Shown one piece after another: positions 46,343 to 54,848 of a stretch of 54,950 nucleotides of DNA. Position numbers and translations under genes: made by a program. Below the pieces are notes generated by a model, which did not search any database, was not told where the DNA came from, and was given only the letters and a program-made list of their open reading frames with translations. The stretch covers positions 1 through 54,950 of the forward strand of contig JANSYA010000018.1 of assembly GCA_024742665.1 (NCBI GenBank). The letters run 5' to 3'. Each line of letters begins with the position of its first letter. Within the stretch, counting starts at the first letter, position 1. The stretch is from a bacterium (GTDB lineage Bacteria; Spirochaetota; Leptospiria; Leptospirales; Leptonemataceae).

Positions 46343-47113
46343 TCAGCGACGAGGCGTCCCTCCCGCTTTGGCTTCCTCTTCCGTTTCCGGCGACGCTTCC
46401 GCTCGCGCGGCTAACTGCATATCTCCAGGACTTACGCCCAGAGCGCGAACGCGGGCGAAGTGTTTCTTCGCGCGATCCTCCATGTTGATCCCGGAAAGCA
46501 AACGGCCCATGTGCAGGTGAATCTTGGAAATCTGATATTCCATGGCGAGGGCCGCCTGATACTCAAGCAGGGCGGGGCGAATCTTATTCTGCGCCTCTAA
46601 GCAGCGTCCGAGATAGTAGCGCGCCATATAGTTTTCCGGATCGCGTTCGACGATCGCGCGAAAGTGTTCGGCGGCTTCCGCCTGACGTTCCGCGTCGACG
46701 GCGATCGTCTTACCGAGCCACATTAACGCGTGCGGATTTTCCGGATCGCGATCGAGGACTTCTTTCAGCACCTGCTCCGACTCTTCGAATTTTTTGGTAA
46801 AAAACAAGATTCGCGCTTCGAGCGAAGCGGCTTCCAGAGCGTCGGGACGTTCTTCGCGTAGCTGACGCAGACGCGACAGAGCTTCGTCGAATTTTTTGTT
46901 GCGATACAGAGTCTGCGCTTCGGTGAATCGCTTGAGTTGCGTTTCGTTCAGCGGACCGCTGTCGCTGCAAGCGCCGGTTAGGCTCAGCAGCACTATCGCG
47001 GCGATGAACGCGCGAAAAATTCGGAAGAAAGTTTCAGGCTTGCGCGATACAAGGCCGGAAGGGACTCCGGCGTCTCGCGAGATAGAGATTCTTCCCACAG
47101 TGTTTAACCTCAT
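46343..47113 (-). CDS. TPR-repeat lipoprotein, first gene of the efflux operon
   Basis: 256 residues with a signal segment and lipobox (SLTGAC), then five or so tetratricopeptide repeats (residues about 60-230; e.g. YRNKKFDEALSRLRQLREE, AxLEARILFFTKKFEESEQ, DPENYMARYYLGRCLEAQ) and a charged tail. TPRs serve protein-protein contacts, here perhaps assembly of the pump. The ATG has GGAG 6 nt upstream, and a TATGAT-like -10 about 20 nt before the start suggests a promoter. Confidence 0.8.
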   Translation of the reverse strand: MRLNTVGRISISRDAGVPSGLVSRKPETFFRIFRAFIAAIVLLSLTGACSDSGPLNETQLKRFTEAQTLYRNKKFDEALSRLRQLREERPDALEAASLEARILFFTKKFEESEQVLKEVLDRDPENPHALMWLGKTIAVDAERQAEAAEHFRAIVERDPENYMARYYLGRCLEAQNKIRPALLEYQAALAMEYQISKIHLHMGRLLSGINMEDRAKKHFARVRALGVSPGDMQLAARAEASPETEEEAKAGGTPRR

Positions 47114-47467
47114 GTATACTCCGTATCATATAACAGTGCCGCGACCGACTTGCGCCGGCCTATCGTTCTATCGCATTATTCAATGCGGCGATCAAGGCGG
47201 CCGGAAGAACCGAACAGCCTCTCATCGGATACATACATTTTCGGGCGGGGACATAAGGATTTCTTAGCCCCCCTTTGAATTATCTCTATTTATTGTAAAA
47301 AAGAAGCGAGGCCCGGGCATAGCCTTTCGACAGCCAACAAGAACTGTTAAAACCTCGGATCAGAGCATATAAGAAACCGGAGCTAAGCTGTGAACGCAAG
47401 AAATTTGCGTCAGGCCTTCTAAAATAATTGGATTTCGAAGTCGATATACACAGGGGAATATAGAAAA
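47114..47467. promoter_or_regulatory. Divergent intergenic region, efflux operon and lipoprotein run
   Basis: 354 bp, clearly AT-richer than its flanks, between two divergently transcribed units. On the minus strand a TATGAT-like -10 lies 20 nt before the ATG at 47113, without a matching -35. On the plus strand, TATACA lies about 20 nt before the ATG at 47468 without a well-spaced -35, and AGGGG is the probable ribosome site. No clear operator palindrome seen. Confidence 0.45.
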
Positions 47468-48139
47468 ATGAATTTAAATCACTGCCGCGTCATTTTCAAC
47501 ATGCGACGCGCCGCCACATTGTCGCTGCTGATCTTCGCGACCGCCGGCTGCGGCGTCGGCGACCCATTACCCGGGGTCGCGGAAGATCTGCGCGAAGCCG
47601 CCTTCGGCGAAAACGCCGGTGAGGTATACGGGAGTTCAGGCGACATAAGCATTCGCGAAAACGAACTGTACTACGCTAACGCGGCGTACGGCGTTTCGAG
47701 TCCAGAGGAAATCCTGGCGCTTTCCGACAGCGCACGACGCCTGGTAATTCAAAAGCTGCTGCTACGACGACTCGCGATTCAAGCCGGCGAGGAGCGCGGA
47801 TACTTCGGCGACGAAGAGGCCGCCCGCTACCTGGCCCCGCGGCTGGAAAAATTGTTAGAGGAATATTACTTCCATCGCGCGGCCGGCGTGGACGCAATTT
47901 ACAACGAAGCCGAAAAGCTCAAGCCGAACGACGAAGCCCTGAAGGAGCTGCTGGCCACGGACCCGGCTCTGAAAGATAAAAATCTGAGCGTCGAACAAAT
48001 CCGCCGCGAACGAGACGTGCTCGTTCGTCGCATCGCCCGCCGCCGCGCGGAGATCGCCCGGCAGAAGGCCGTCGACGAACTGCTGAAAGCGAGCGATCCC
48101 CTGCAAATCACGCCCGCGAATCCTGGAGCCCGGCCCTGA
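47468..48139 (+). CDS. Lipoprotein resembling SurA_N-type helical proteins
   Basis: 223 residues with a basic, hydrophobic N-terminus and lipobox (FATAGC), then a helical mature part: YYANAAYGVSSPEEILALSD, then LVIQKLLLRRLAIQAGEERGYFG (split at the motif), then a Lys/Arg/Glu-rich C-terminal helix (VRRIARRRAEIARQKAVDEL). The organisation (about 100-residue helical bundle, no PPIase domain) resembles the SurA_N-like protein at 32199-33056. A periplasmic chaperone role is possible but not shown. The ribosome site AGGGG lies about 11 nt before the ATG. Confidence 0.65.
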   Translation: MNLNHCRVIFNMRRAATLSLLIFATAGCGVGDPLPGVAEDLREAAFGENAGEVYGSSGDISIRENELYYANAAYGVSSPEEILALSDSARRLVIQKLLLRRLAIQAGEERGYFGDEEAARYLAPRLEKLLEEYYFHRAAGVDAIYNEAEKLKPNDEALKELLATDPALKDKNLSVEQIRRERDVLVRRIARRRAEIARQKAVDELLKASDPLQITPANPGARP

Positions 48140-48165
48140 AGACTGCCGCTAAAAACCAACAACCA

Positions 48166-49149
48166 ATGGCGGCGCTGCGGATCGGCGCCGTGCTGCTGCC
48201 CGTGCTATTGCTATGGTCGTCGGCGGACAGCAGCGCCCAGGACCGTCGCGAGAGCGAATTCGTTCCCGGTTCGAGCTCAATTGAGGAGCGTGAAATTCTG
48301 CGGCGCATGGAACGAGAGCTGGGCCAGGAATTCACGCCCCGGGCCAGCCGATCAACCGTGACAAAGCGGCAAACGGATCCCAAACGCAAAAAAACCAACG
48401 GTCCGCCGCGCTTTAACGTAACCCTGGTAACCGGTCGCGATCAGCGCATCGCCGGACGCATCGCTCTGACCCAGACGGCCCTCGAGCTTACGGAAGATCA
48501 AAACGGCGTCGCGGTCCGCCACCGCATTCCGGTGCCGGAAATCGGGCAGATCGAATTTCTCGACTGGCGCGCGGTCCGCCTGCACCGGGAGCCCGGCGGC
48601 GAAGCCAGGCGCGTGCTCTATTTTCCGACCCGCTGCCGCCTGACCCGCAAGGACCAGACTCAACTCGAAGGGGCTTTCGCGGCCTTCGACTGGCTGGAAT
48701 TTCGCATGCAGAGCGGCCTGAGTTTCGGCAGTTATCGTACTTATTTTTCGGTCGATCCGAATAATCCGGAAGGCCCGGCATCCGCTGCGAACTCAGCCGA
48801 TGCCGCCGCAGACCCGGATGCAGAAACATCGGCCGCAGACGCCTCCGCACCCGACGGCGACGCTGCTGCTGATAATGGAAACGAAGCCGCGCCGGCCGCC
48901 GAGAATCCGACAGCAGACTCAAATTCGGGCAAAACCCCGGAAAATCTGGCGGAATGGAACCAGCGCGGACCCGCCAGGGTGCCGCCGGGAATCGTCCGCA
49001 CGATCGTATTCGGCGACGGAACCGGGCCAGGCGACGCGAACACAGATGCAGGCAAAATGGACGCGAACGATTCAGTCGAAAAATCCGAGCGATCGGAAGA
49101 AGAGCCGACCGCCGGGGACGACGAGGACGGAGACAGCATTGAAAACTGA
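48166..49149 (+). CDS. Exported acidic protein of unknown function
   Basis: 327 residues: cleavable signal (LLPVLLLWSSADSSAQ), a folded region of about 180 residues with strand-rich segments (FNVTLVTGRDQRIAGRIAL, LEFRMQSGLSFGSYRTYFS, split here), then an Asp/Ala/Glu/Asn-rich low-complexity tail to the end (SAANSADAAADPDAETSAAD and similar). The tail is probably disordered. It is 26 bp after the previous gene, and its 3' end overlaps the next gene by 11 bp. No family recognised. Confidence 0.65.
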   Translation: MAALRIGAVLLPVLLLWSSADSSAQDRRESEFVPGSSSIEEREILRRMERELGQEFTPRASRSTVTKRQTDPKRKKTNGPPRFNVTLVTGRDQRIAGRIALTQTALELTEDQNGVAVRHRIPVPEIGQIEFLDWRAVRLHREPGGEARRVLYFPTRCRLTRKDQTQLEGAFAAFDWLEFRMQSGLSFGSYRTYFSVDPNNPEGPASAANSADAAADPDAETSAADASAPDGDAAADNGNEAAPAAENPTADSNSGKTPENLAEWNQRGPARVPPGIVRTIVFGDGTGPGDANTDAGKMDANDSVEKSERSEEEPTAGDDEDGDSIEN

Positions 49150-49834
49150 GCAGCGACCAAATTCTGGCATTTATAGACGCCGGCGCAGCACGACGGTCGG
49201 CCTCTGGCTGGCCGGGCTCACGCTGATCGCAGCCGGGGGCTGCAACCCCCAGGTTCGGATTCCAGGCGACATCCTCCAGTCCCGCAGCGCGGCCGGACCG
49301 GGAGCGAATGGTGCCGAAATTCTGGCGGATAACATGGTCCTGGTCCATACGCCCCAGCATTCGTTTTTTATCGATCCCTTCGAGGTCTCGGAGCTGAGCA
49401 CGCGCGATTATTTCGCGATTCGCAATCAGGATCCGCTCGTCGATCTCAAGCCGGCCCTGGCCGCCGAAATCTGCGCGGCGACCGGCAAGCGCCTGTGCTC
49501 GCGCTACGAATGGGTGAACGCCTGCCTGGGCACGCACCGCCGGAAGTATTCGTACAGCGATACGTACACAGCCGAGTCCTGCCGCACCGGCGTCGATCGA
49601 CCGGCACTCACCGGCGCGCGTTCCACCTGTAAAACCGATACTGGCATTTACGATATGGTAGGCAACGTCATGGAATGGGTCGCGGAAGAACGCGGGGGAA
49701 TGGCGGTGGCGGTCGGCGGATCGTATCTGTCCGGGAAGGGCGCGGACTGCTTTACGAAATTTTATTTTCCGAATCAACACCAGCACAAACAAATCGGCTT
49801 CCGCTGCTGCCGCAGCGTGAGTCCCGGCAGGTAA
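49139..49834 (+). CDS. Reduced FGE-sulfatase (SUMF1)-fold lipoprotein
   Basis: 231 residues. The TTG at 49139 is chosen because it has GGAG 7 nt upstream and the frame before it is clearly not coding (it overlaps the preceding gene). Signal and lipobox: LTLIAAGGC. The mature part shows formylglycine-generating-enzyme-fold landmarks: NMVLVHTPQHSFFIDPFEVS (normally MVxIPGGxFxMG then xPxHxVxL), AATGKRLCSRYEWVNACLG, GIYDMVGNVMEWV and QIGFRCC. The N-terminal loop is reduced and the protein is short, so catalysis is unlikely; a structural or binding role fits better. Confidence 0.75.
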   Translation: MKTEQRPNSGIYRRRRSTTVGLWLAGLTLIAAGGCNPQVRIPGDILQSRSAAGPGANGAEILADNMVLVHTPQHSFFIDPFEVSELSTRDYFAIRNQDPLVDLKPALAAEICAATGKRLCSRYEWVNACLGTHRRKYSYSDTYTAESCRTGVDRPALTGARSTCKTDTGIYDMVGNVMEWVAEERGGMAVAVGGSYLSGKGADCFTKFYFPNQHQHKQIGFRCCRSVSPGR

Positions 49835-49836
49835 AA

Positions 49837-50466
49837 ATGTATCCTCATCGCACACTCAAGCACAGCGCCCGATCCAGAGCGGCGGGATTTCTGGCAATCG
49901 TTCTGGCGGGCGTTCTATTCAGCAGCGCCTGCCGGACCTACGAGACCCACGCAATTCGCACGAAGCGCTGGCCCGACACCCAGGCGGAGGCTCTGCGCGA
50001 CGTCGGCATCGGTTATTTTCAGACGCTGGGTTCCGGCAAGAGCCCCTTGACCCGCCAGAATTTTTACGACAGCATGTCCTTTTCGCTGCGCGAGATGGGC
50101 TATATCACCGTAGAGCAATCGCAAGTAGAAGACTTACTCGGGAAGTCTTCGCTGCCGAAAAATCGATTGCTATCCGACGAAGAAGTCGCCCGGCTGACCA
50201 GGGAATTCGGCGCGCGCCTGTTTTTGCAGGGCCGCATTCAGGAAGTGAAGACCGAACAGCTGCTCGAAGACGCTTTACAGGTGTCCGTGAGCGTGTGGAT
50301 TTACGACGCGCGACGCGGCGAGAAGATCGGCGAGATCAAGCTCTTCGGTAAGGACCTGGAGTTTCATACGGCCCGTCAGACGCTGGAAATTTCGCGGATT
50401 GTCGCCGACAAATTGGAAGAGCTGGTCGTCAATCGCGACGCCGACGCGACCTATCCGGCGAACTAA
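49837..50466 (+). CDS. Lipoprotein of unknown function
   Basis: 209 residues with a hydrophobic signal and lipobox (LFSSAC), then a beta/alpha fold: LTRQNFYDSMSFSLREMGY, LSDEEVARLTREFGARLFLQ, QVSVSVWIYDARRGEKIGEI, then a helix. It resembles envelope lipoproteins of the CsgG/LpoB-like, nucleotide-binding-less type by pattern only. The ATG at 49837 starts 2 nt after the previous stop codon, with a short AGG upstream; longer in-frame starts lie inside the SUMF1-type gene. Confidence 0.65.
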   Translation: MYPHRTLKHSARSRAAGFLAIVLAGVLFSSACRTYETHAIRTKRWPDTQAEALRDVGIGYFQTLGSGKSPLTRQNFYDSMSFSLREMGYITVEQSQVEDLLGKSSLPKNRLLSDEEVARLTREFGARLFLQGRIQEVKTEQLLEDALQVSVSVWIYDARRGEKIGEIKLFGKDLEFHTARQTLEISRIVADKLEELVVNRDADATYPAN

Positions 50467-50498
50467 GGCCGCGTCGCGCGCAATAACGGGAATATATC

Positions 50499-50840
50499 AT
50501 GAACGAAAACAAAATCGCCTGGATTATTACTTTCGCCTGCGTGGGCCTGATGGTCGCGATGATTGCGCTGATCGGCATGCGATCGCCCGGCGGCTCGGGT
50601 CTGAACAGCGGCCAGAATTCCGGCCCGGCGGCTTCGGCGTACGCGCGCCTGTTTCAGGAACGCAACCGACTGCAGGCTCGCGTGAACTACTGCGAACGCC
50701 AGGCGGAAGGCGATACGCCGGCCTATCGCCGCGCGTGCAACGAAGACGAAATCGCGAAGCTGGATGAATACCGCAAACGCGTCGCCCAAATCGACGCGGA
50801 ACTCAAGCAGCTGCGCGCATCCACGGGGCCGGCTCAGTAA
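50499..50840 (+). CDS. Small single-TM protein
   Basis: 113 residues: short N-terminus, one membrane segment (about 6-27, AWIITFACVGLMVAMIALIG), a Gly/Ser/Asn-rich linker and a helical C-terminal half with coiled-coil character (LDEYRKRVAQIDAELKQLRA). Two Cys (about 66 and 82) flank a turn. It lies 32 bp after the previous gene, last of the plus-strand run. GGGAAT 6-7 nt before the ATG may serve as ribosome site. Function unknown. Confidence 0.65.
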   Translation: MNENKIAWIITFACVGLMVAMIALIGMRSPGGSGLNSGQNSGPAASAYARLFQERNRLQARVNYCERQAEGDTPAYRRACNEDEIAKLDEYRKRVAQIDAELKQLRASTGPAQ

Positions 50841-50844
50841 AAAA

Positions 50845-51030
50845 GAGGGCAGGGCGCGCAATCAAATCCAGCAGTTCTTGCTTCTGAATGGGCTTTATCA
50901 GATAGCCGGAAATTCCGGACTCCTGTGATCGAGCAATACTAGCCAGTTCTGCGGGTCATCATGATAATCTTGCAGCCAGGCTTGAGCACGCTGGCCAGGC
51001 TGCGGAGTCGCCGCAGGGCGCGCGAACTAA
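50845..51030 (-). pseudogene. Decayed response-regulator receiver fragment
   Basis: Reading the minus strand from about 51020, one frame gives SVLKPGCKIIMMT (the beta4 segment of a receiver domain). After a shift near 50950, another frame gives ELASIARSQESGISGYLIKPIQKQELLDLIARP, split here at the motif GYLIKPI: the beta5 Lys-Pro and alpha5 of a receiver. A frameshift and the loss of everything upstream show that it is broken. It may be the relic of a partner of the hybrid kinase that starts at 51171. Confidence 0.6.
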
Positions 51031-51170
51031 ATCGTGAAAATTTTGTCGCAGAACGAGTTATCAACGGCTCCCAACTCAACGCCTCATTTCCGGCATCGAA
51101 ATTCAGGCTTGACCGGAACAAAACTCAATCGATTACCTTCGCAGGCCACCGGATCTTTTAGTATTCCTCA

Positions 51171-53324
51171 ATGCCAACAACGACTAAAGAACAACAGCGC
51201 CTGGGGCGCCTTCAATCGTACGGGGTCCTGAATACGAATGCCGAACCCGCACTGGACGATCTTGTGCGCATCGCGCAGGCCGCCATTGACGCGCCGATCG
51301 TAATGATCACATTCGTGGACGAATCGTTAGTCTGGGTTAAGTCAAAGCTCGGATCGGATATTACAGAAGTCCCGCGGGATGTTTCTTTTTGCGCCCACAC
51401 CCTTGACAATCATGGCGAAATTCTGGAAGTACAGGATGCGAATCTCGATGAAAGATTCATCGCAAATCCGCTGGTAACCGGGCCCACAAAGATGCGTTTT
51501 TACGCGGGTGCGCCTCTGATTACGCCCGACGGCCTGGCCCTGGGAACGCTTTGCATCTTTGATCAGAAACCGCGCAGTCTGGACGAGCCCAAACGACTTG
51601 TACTCAGCGCTCTGGCTCGCCAGGTGATCGCGCAATTGGAACTACGGCGCACGGCCCTCAGCGAACATGCGATCCGCGAAGAACTCCGGCAGACGATCGC
51701 CGGCCTGCGCGAAAGCGACGATCGCTATCGCTCCCTCGTGTCCGCACTGGATGTCGGCGTGGTGATGCAAGAACACGGCGGGGCGATCTTAACGGCCAAC
51801 GCCAGCGCGGAACGGATTCTCGGACTGACTGTCGATCAAATGAAAGGTCTCTCGTCTATGGACCCGCGCTGGCGATCTGTACGCGAAGACGGGACGCCTT
51901 TCCCGGGCGAAGAACATCCCGCGATGCAGAGTCTGTCGACCGGGCGCCCATGCCGCGACGTCGTCATGGGAGTGCGCAAGCCTGATTCCACATTGACCTG
52001 GATTCTCATACACTCGCAGCCCCTCTTCCATGCCGACGAAAGCCAACCGTACGCAGTCGTAACATCCTTTCATGATATCACCGATGCTCGTAACTATGAG
52101 TCGGGTCTGAAACAGGATCGCGATTCCGCGGACCAGGCCAGCCGCGCGAAGAGCGAGTTTCTGGCGACCATGAGTCATGAAATTCGAACGCCGCTCAATT
52201 CGATTATGGGCGTCGCGGCGCTCCTGCAGGAAAGCGAACTAGAGGACGATCAAAAACGCCTGGTCCAGCTTCTGCGGCGCTCCGGCGATCATCTACTGGA
52301 ACTGATTACCGACGTCCTGGACATGACCCGGATCGAAGCCGGTCACGTGGAACTCGTCCAGGAGATTCTCGACCCCGGCGAATTACTACAGCGGGTCGGC
52401 GAAATCTACGAAATGCGCGCCAGAGAAAAGCATATCGATTATGAAATCCGGGCGAGCGACCGGGTGCCAACCCGGGTGGTCGGCGACCCGGGACGGATCC
52501 GCCAGGTGCTGGTGAACCTGATCGGAAATGCGATTAAATTTACGGAGAGTGGCGGAGTGCGGGTGACCCTCGACGTCAGTTTCGATTCTGAAGCTCTAAC
52601 TTTCGTTGTCAGCGATTCCGGCATTGGAATCCCTGCCGATAAAATTGAATCGATGTTCGACCCCTTCGTTCAGGTCGACGGCAGCCCGACACGCAAAGAA
52701 GCCGGCACAGGATTGGGTCTTGCGATTTCGCGTCGTCTGGCCACGCTGATGAACGGAAGTATCCGCGCGGAAAGCCAACCAGGCGAAGGATCACGTTTCT
52801 ATTTTTCTGTGCCCATCATCAAAGTACCCGAAGATGCGGTTACTAAAACTGAAACCGAATCCACGCAACCGGGACAGCCCGGAGGCAATACGCGGTCTCG
52901 CCAGAATCGCGGCCTGAATATACTCGTCGTGGACGACAACCCTGACAATTTAATGCTGATCGACGCCTTTCTAAAAAATTCGCCGCACACCTGGCAATGC
53001 GTCAACAACGGCGAAAACGCAATCCAGAAGTTCGCGAATGAAACATTCGATGTCGTTTTGATGGACGTTCAAATGCCGGGAATGGACGGCTACGCAACCA
53101 CCCGACAACTCCGATCCCTGGAAGAAGCGCGCCTCAAAGAATCCCAAATCGATCCGGCCGAATCCGGCACGCGACGCGCGCATATCCTGGCCCTTACGGC
53201 GAACGCGTTCCAGGAAGACATCGACCGGAGCCTTCAGGCCGGCTGCGACGCGCATTTGACCAAACCGATCACGAAACAGATCCTGCTGAAGAATCTGAAC
53301 TCGATCAGCGTCGCGACGGGTTAG
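51171..53324 (+). CDS. Hybrid sensor histidine kinase (GAF-PAS-HisKA-HATPase-REC)
   Basis: 717 residues, cytoplasmic, no membrane segment. GAF domain about 20-165 (VSFCAHTLDNHGEILEVQDA and GAPLITPDGLALGTLCIFD), PAS about 180-300 (ANASAERILGLTVDQMKG), dimerisation domain with phosphorylated H336 (FLATMSHEIRTPLNSIMG), ATPase with the N box (NLIGNAIKFTE), G1 (SDSGIGIP) and G2 (GTGLGLAISRR), then a receiver with VVDDN and phosphorylated D632 (VLMDVQMPGMDG), ending ALTANAF and KPI. No output regulator is nearby except the broken receiver upstream. A terminator follows at 53421. Confidence 0.92.
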   Translation: MPTTTKEQQRLGRLQSYGVLNTNAEPALDDLVRIAQAAIDAPIVMITFVDESLVWVKSKLGSDITEVPRDVSFCAHTLDNHGEILEVQDANLDERFIANPLVTGPTKMRFYAGAPLITPDGLALGTLCIFDQKPRSLDEPKRLVLSALARQVIAQLELRRTALSEHAIREELRQTIAGLRESDDRYRSLVSALDVGVVMQEHGGAILTANASAERILGLTVDQMKGLSSMDPRWRSVREDGTPFPGEEHPAMQSLSTGRPCRDVVMGVRKPDSTLTWILIHSQPLFHADESQPYAVVTSFHDITDARNYESGLKQDRDSADQASRAKSEFLATMSHEIRTPLNSIMGVAALLQESELEDDQKRLVQLLRRSGDHLLELITDVLDMTRIEAGHVELVQEILDPGELLQRVGEIYEMRAREKHIDYEIRASDRVPTRVVGDPGRIRQVLVNLIGNAIKFTESGGVRVTLDVSFDSEALTFVVSDSGIGIPADKIESMFDPFVQVDGSPTRKEAGTGLGLAISRRLATLMNGSIRAESQPGEGSRFYFSVPIIKVPEDAVTKTETESTQPGQPGGNTRSRQNRGLNILVVDDNPDNLMLIDAFLKNSPHTWQCVNNGENAIQKFANETFDVVLMDVQMPGMDGYATTRQLRSLEEARLKESQIDPAESGTRRAHILALTANAFQEDIDRSLQAGCDAHLTKPITKQILLKNLNSISVATG

Positions 53325-53420
53325 CCGTTGGGGCGGCCGGGATAATAGATTGTACGCCCGGCAATGGAATGCGCATCGGCACAGTTGATTCGCCCGCGCG
53401 ACGCCGGGGAAGCCAATTTT

Positions 53421-53445
53421 GGGCCTGACGGAATCAGGCCCTTTT
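53421..53445 (+). terminator. Rho-independent terminator after the hybrid kinase
   Basis: GGGCCTGA, loop CGGAA, TCAGGCCC, then TTTT. The 8-bp stem is perfect and GC-rich. It lies 97 bp after the kinase stop and 12 bp before the convergent minus-strand gene end, where it could also slow read-through although the minus-strand T-run is poor. Confidence 0.85.
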
Positions 53446-53456
53446 ATCTGACAGAC

Positions 53457-53924
53457 TTATTTCTCGGGATGCTCGGCTTTGTGCCGGGCCTGCATTTCTT
53501 CATGCTCTTTGATCATCGCTTCGTGATCGGCGCGCATGGTTTCGTGCTCGGCCAGCATCTGCTTGTGGTCGGCTTCGATCGCCGCCGCATCTCCGCCGGC
53601 CGCGTGCTGTTTTTCCAGATCCGCATGGCGTGCAATCAGCTCTTCATGCTTCGCGATGATCGCTTCGTGCTTCTTGCGCAGCTCTTCGTGCTCCTGCTCG
53701 TGCTTTTCGAGCAGAGCTTCGTCGCCGCCGTGTTCGGCCAGGGCTTCTTCGCGAGACTTGTGCTCGTGCTTCATTTTGTCGTGAGCGGCCCGCATTTCTT
53801 CGTGCTCGGCTTGCAGCTCCGCATGTTCGGCCGCCATCGCCTGATGGGAATCGCCGCCGCACGCCGCCGCGGCCGGCAGCCACAGCGCGGCAATCGTCAG
53901 CATTAAAATTAATCTGTTCGTCAT
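53457..53924 (-). CDS. Histidine-rich heptad-repeat lipoprotein
   Basis: 155 residues: signal with lipobox (PAAAAC), then an almost wholly helical coiled coil of Glu, Ala, Lys and His. 19 His residues were counted, many at a 7-residue spacing (EHAELQAEHEEMRAAH). A Gly-rich break at about 66-67 and 111-112 divides it into segments. A metal-binding or pH-sensing rod at the periplasmic side is an inference from composition. GGAG lies 8 nt before the ATG. Sequence is highly biased, so low-complexity matches to other proteins would not prove homology. Confidence 0.75.
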   Translation of the reverse strand: MTNRLILMLTIAALWLPAAAACGGDSHQAMAAEHAELQAEHEEMRAAHDKMKHEHKSREEALAEHGGDEALLEKHEQEHEELRKKHEAIIAKHEELIARHADLEKQHAAGGDAAAIEADHKQMLAEHETMRADHEAMIKEHEEMQARHKAEHPEK

Positions 53925-54099
53925 TTATTTCTCCGTAGTATTCAGGAACCGCTTGAGAGCGCCGGACAGACGGTGCCGCTTGCGAAGCAGAATCCTGATC
54001 CAAACGAAACATCTCCGGCCCGCTTTCCGTGACAATCACAATCGAGGCGCTTCTCCCGGTGGGAAATCCGGCAATTAGATACCGCTGCATACTTTCGAT
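53925..54099. other. Short gene-free stretch
   Basis: 175 bp between two minus-strand genes. Nothing convincing beyond the ribosome site of the His-rich gene; an overlapping minus-strand frame (53644-54090) is a shadow of that gene. Confidence 0.4.
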
Positions 54100-54609
54100 C
54101 TACCAGAGATAATCCTCGGGTTTTTCAAGAATCTCTTCACGGCAAGGTGTGATTGCCCGATTGCCTGGAAGCGACCTGTAGGCGGCGACATACAGGTCCT
54201 CGCCGTCATATTTTAGATCGATGCGGCCTCTGAATTGGCGGGTCTCGCTATAGCATTGGGGGCTTCCATCCTCAGGTGCCGGCCCGTCGAAGCATCCCAC
54301 AATATCGGCCGATCCCGTCAGCTCGATTGCCTCGGAGTCTGATTGCTTCCATTTCCCGAATTTTTTCCACGTTCCGGACAAGTTTGCGCTTTCAGCGTAG
54401 CCTTCACATTTCCCGGAAAACTTTTTCGACGGTTCGATCTTAATCCAGAAAGTATGGTAATCTCCATGAGCATCTGACGCTACGTACAACTTTTGCCCGA
54501 ACGCCGGGGGAACGCTAAAAGTTACAGCCTTGACGGCAGGAGCTTCACTGCATGCGAATATGGAAATCGAAAACAGCAGCGAAGCAGGCAGACTAACACA
54601 ACGAAGCAT
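54100..54609 (-). CDS. Lipoprotein of unknown function
   Basis: 169 residues from ATG 54609; the TTG at 54627 is a poorer choice, since GAGG lies about 12 nt before the ATG. Signal with lipobox (SISIFAC). The mature part looks beta-rich with four further Cys (about 69, 107, 119 and 156), which may pair outside the cytoplasm (KFSGKCEGYAESANLSG, ADIVGCFDGPAPEDGSPQC, split here). It directly follows the 72-residue gene upstream. No family recognised. Confidence 0.65.
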   Translation of the reverse strand: MLRCVSLPASLLFSISIFACSEAPAVKAVTFSVPPAFGQKLYVASDAHGDYHTFWIKIEPSKKFSGKCEGYAESANLSGTWKKFGKWKQSDSEAIELTGSADIVGCFDGPAPEDGSPQCYSETRQFRGRIDLKYDGEDLYVAAYRSLPGNRAITPCREEILEKPEDYLW

Positions 54610-54627
54610 GATCCGTTTTTGCCTCAA

Positions 54628-54846
54628 TTAAAATCCCGGGGATTTTGGGTTCGCGATCCATTTCTCTGGAATCTCTGCGATCTCACAATTTCTGCAAGTT
54701 TTTTCGCAGCGAAACAAACGCACAAGATCTGTAAATGTATTCGCGGCTTTGCAAAATGCCACTCGAATTGAATCACTAAATCGGTACGGCAAATGGCACC
54801 AGTTGCCGGGTTGAAAAACGTATTCGTACGAATCGATTTTTGTCAA
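54628..54846 (-). CDS. Small protein with a Cys cluster, unknown
   Basis: 72 residues from TTG 54846, which lies 2 nt after the stop of the preceding partial gene; the stop is followed almost at once by the next gene. The end-to-end packing supports a real gene. It has five Cys (WCHL, FCKA, RCEKTCRNCE), where C-x3-C-x2-C could bind a metal. No signal peptide seen. It may be a small immunity or regulatory protein; unproven. Confidence 0.5.
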   Translation of the reverse strand: MTKIDSYEYVFQPGNWCHLPYRFSDSIRVAFCKAANTFTDLVRLFRCEKTCRNCEIAEIPEKWIANPKSPGF

Positions 54847-54848
54847 TC

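Noticed and set aside
48488..49855. Minus-strand 455-residue frame opposite the envelope genes
   Set aside because: Crosses three plus-strand genes with signal peptides and recognisable motifs; its own sequence has no domain and is Arg-rich.
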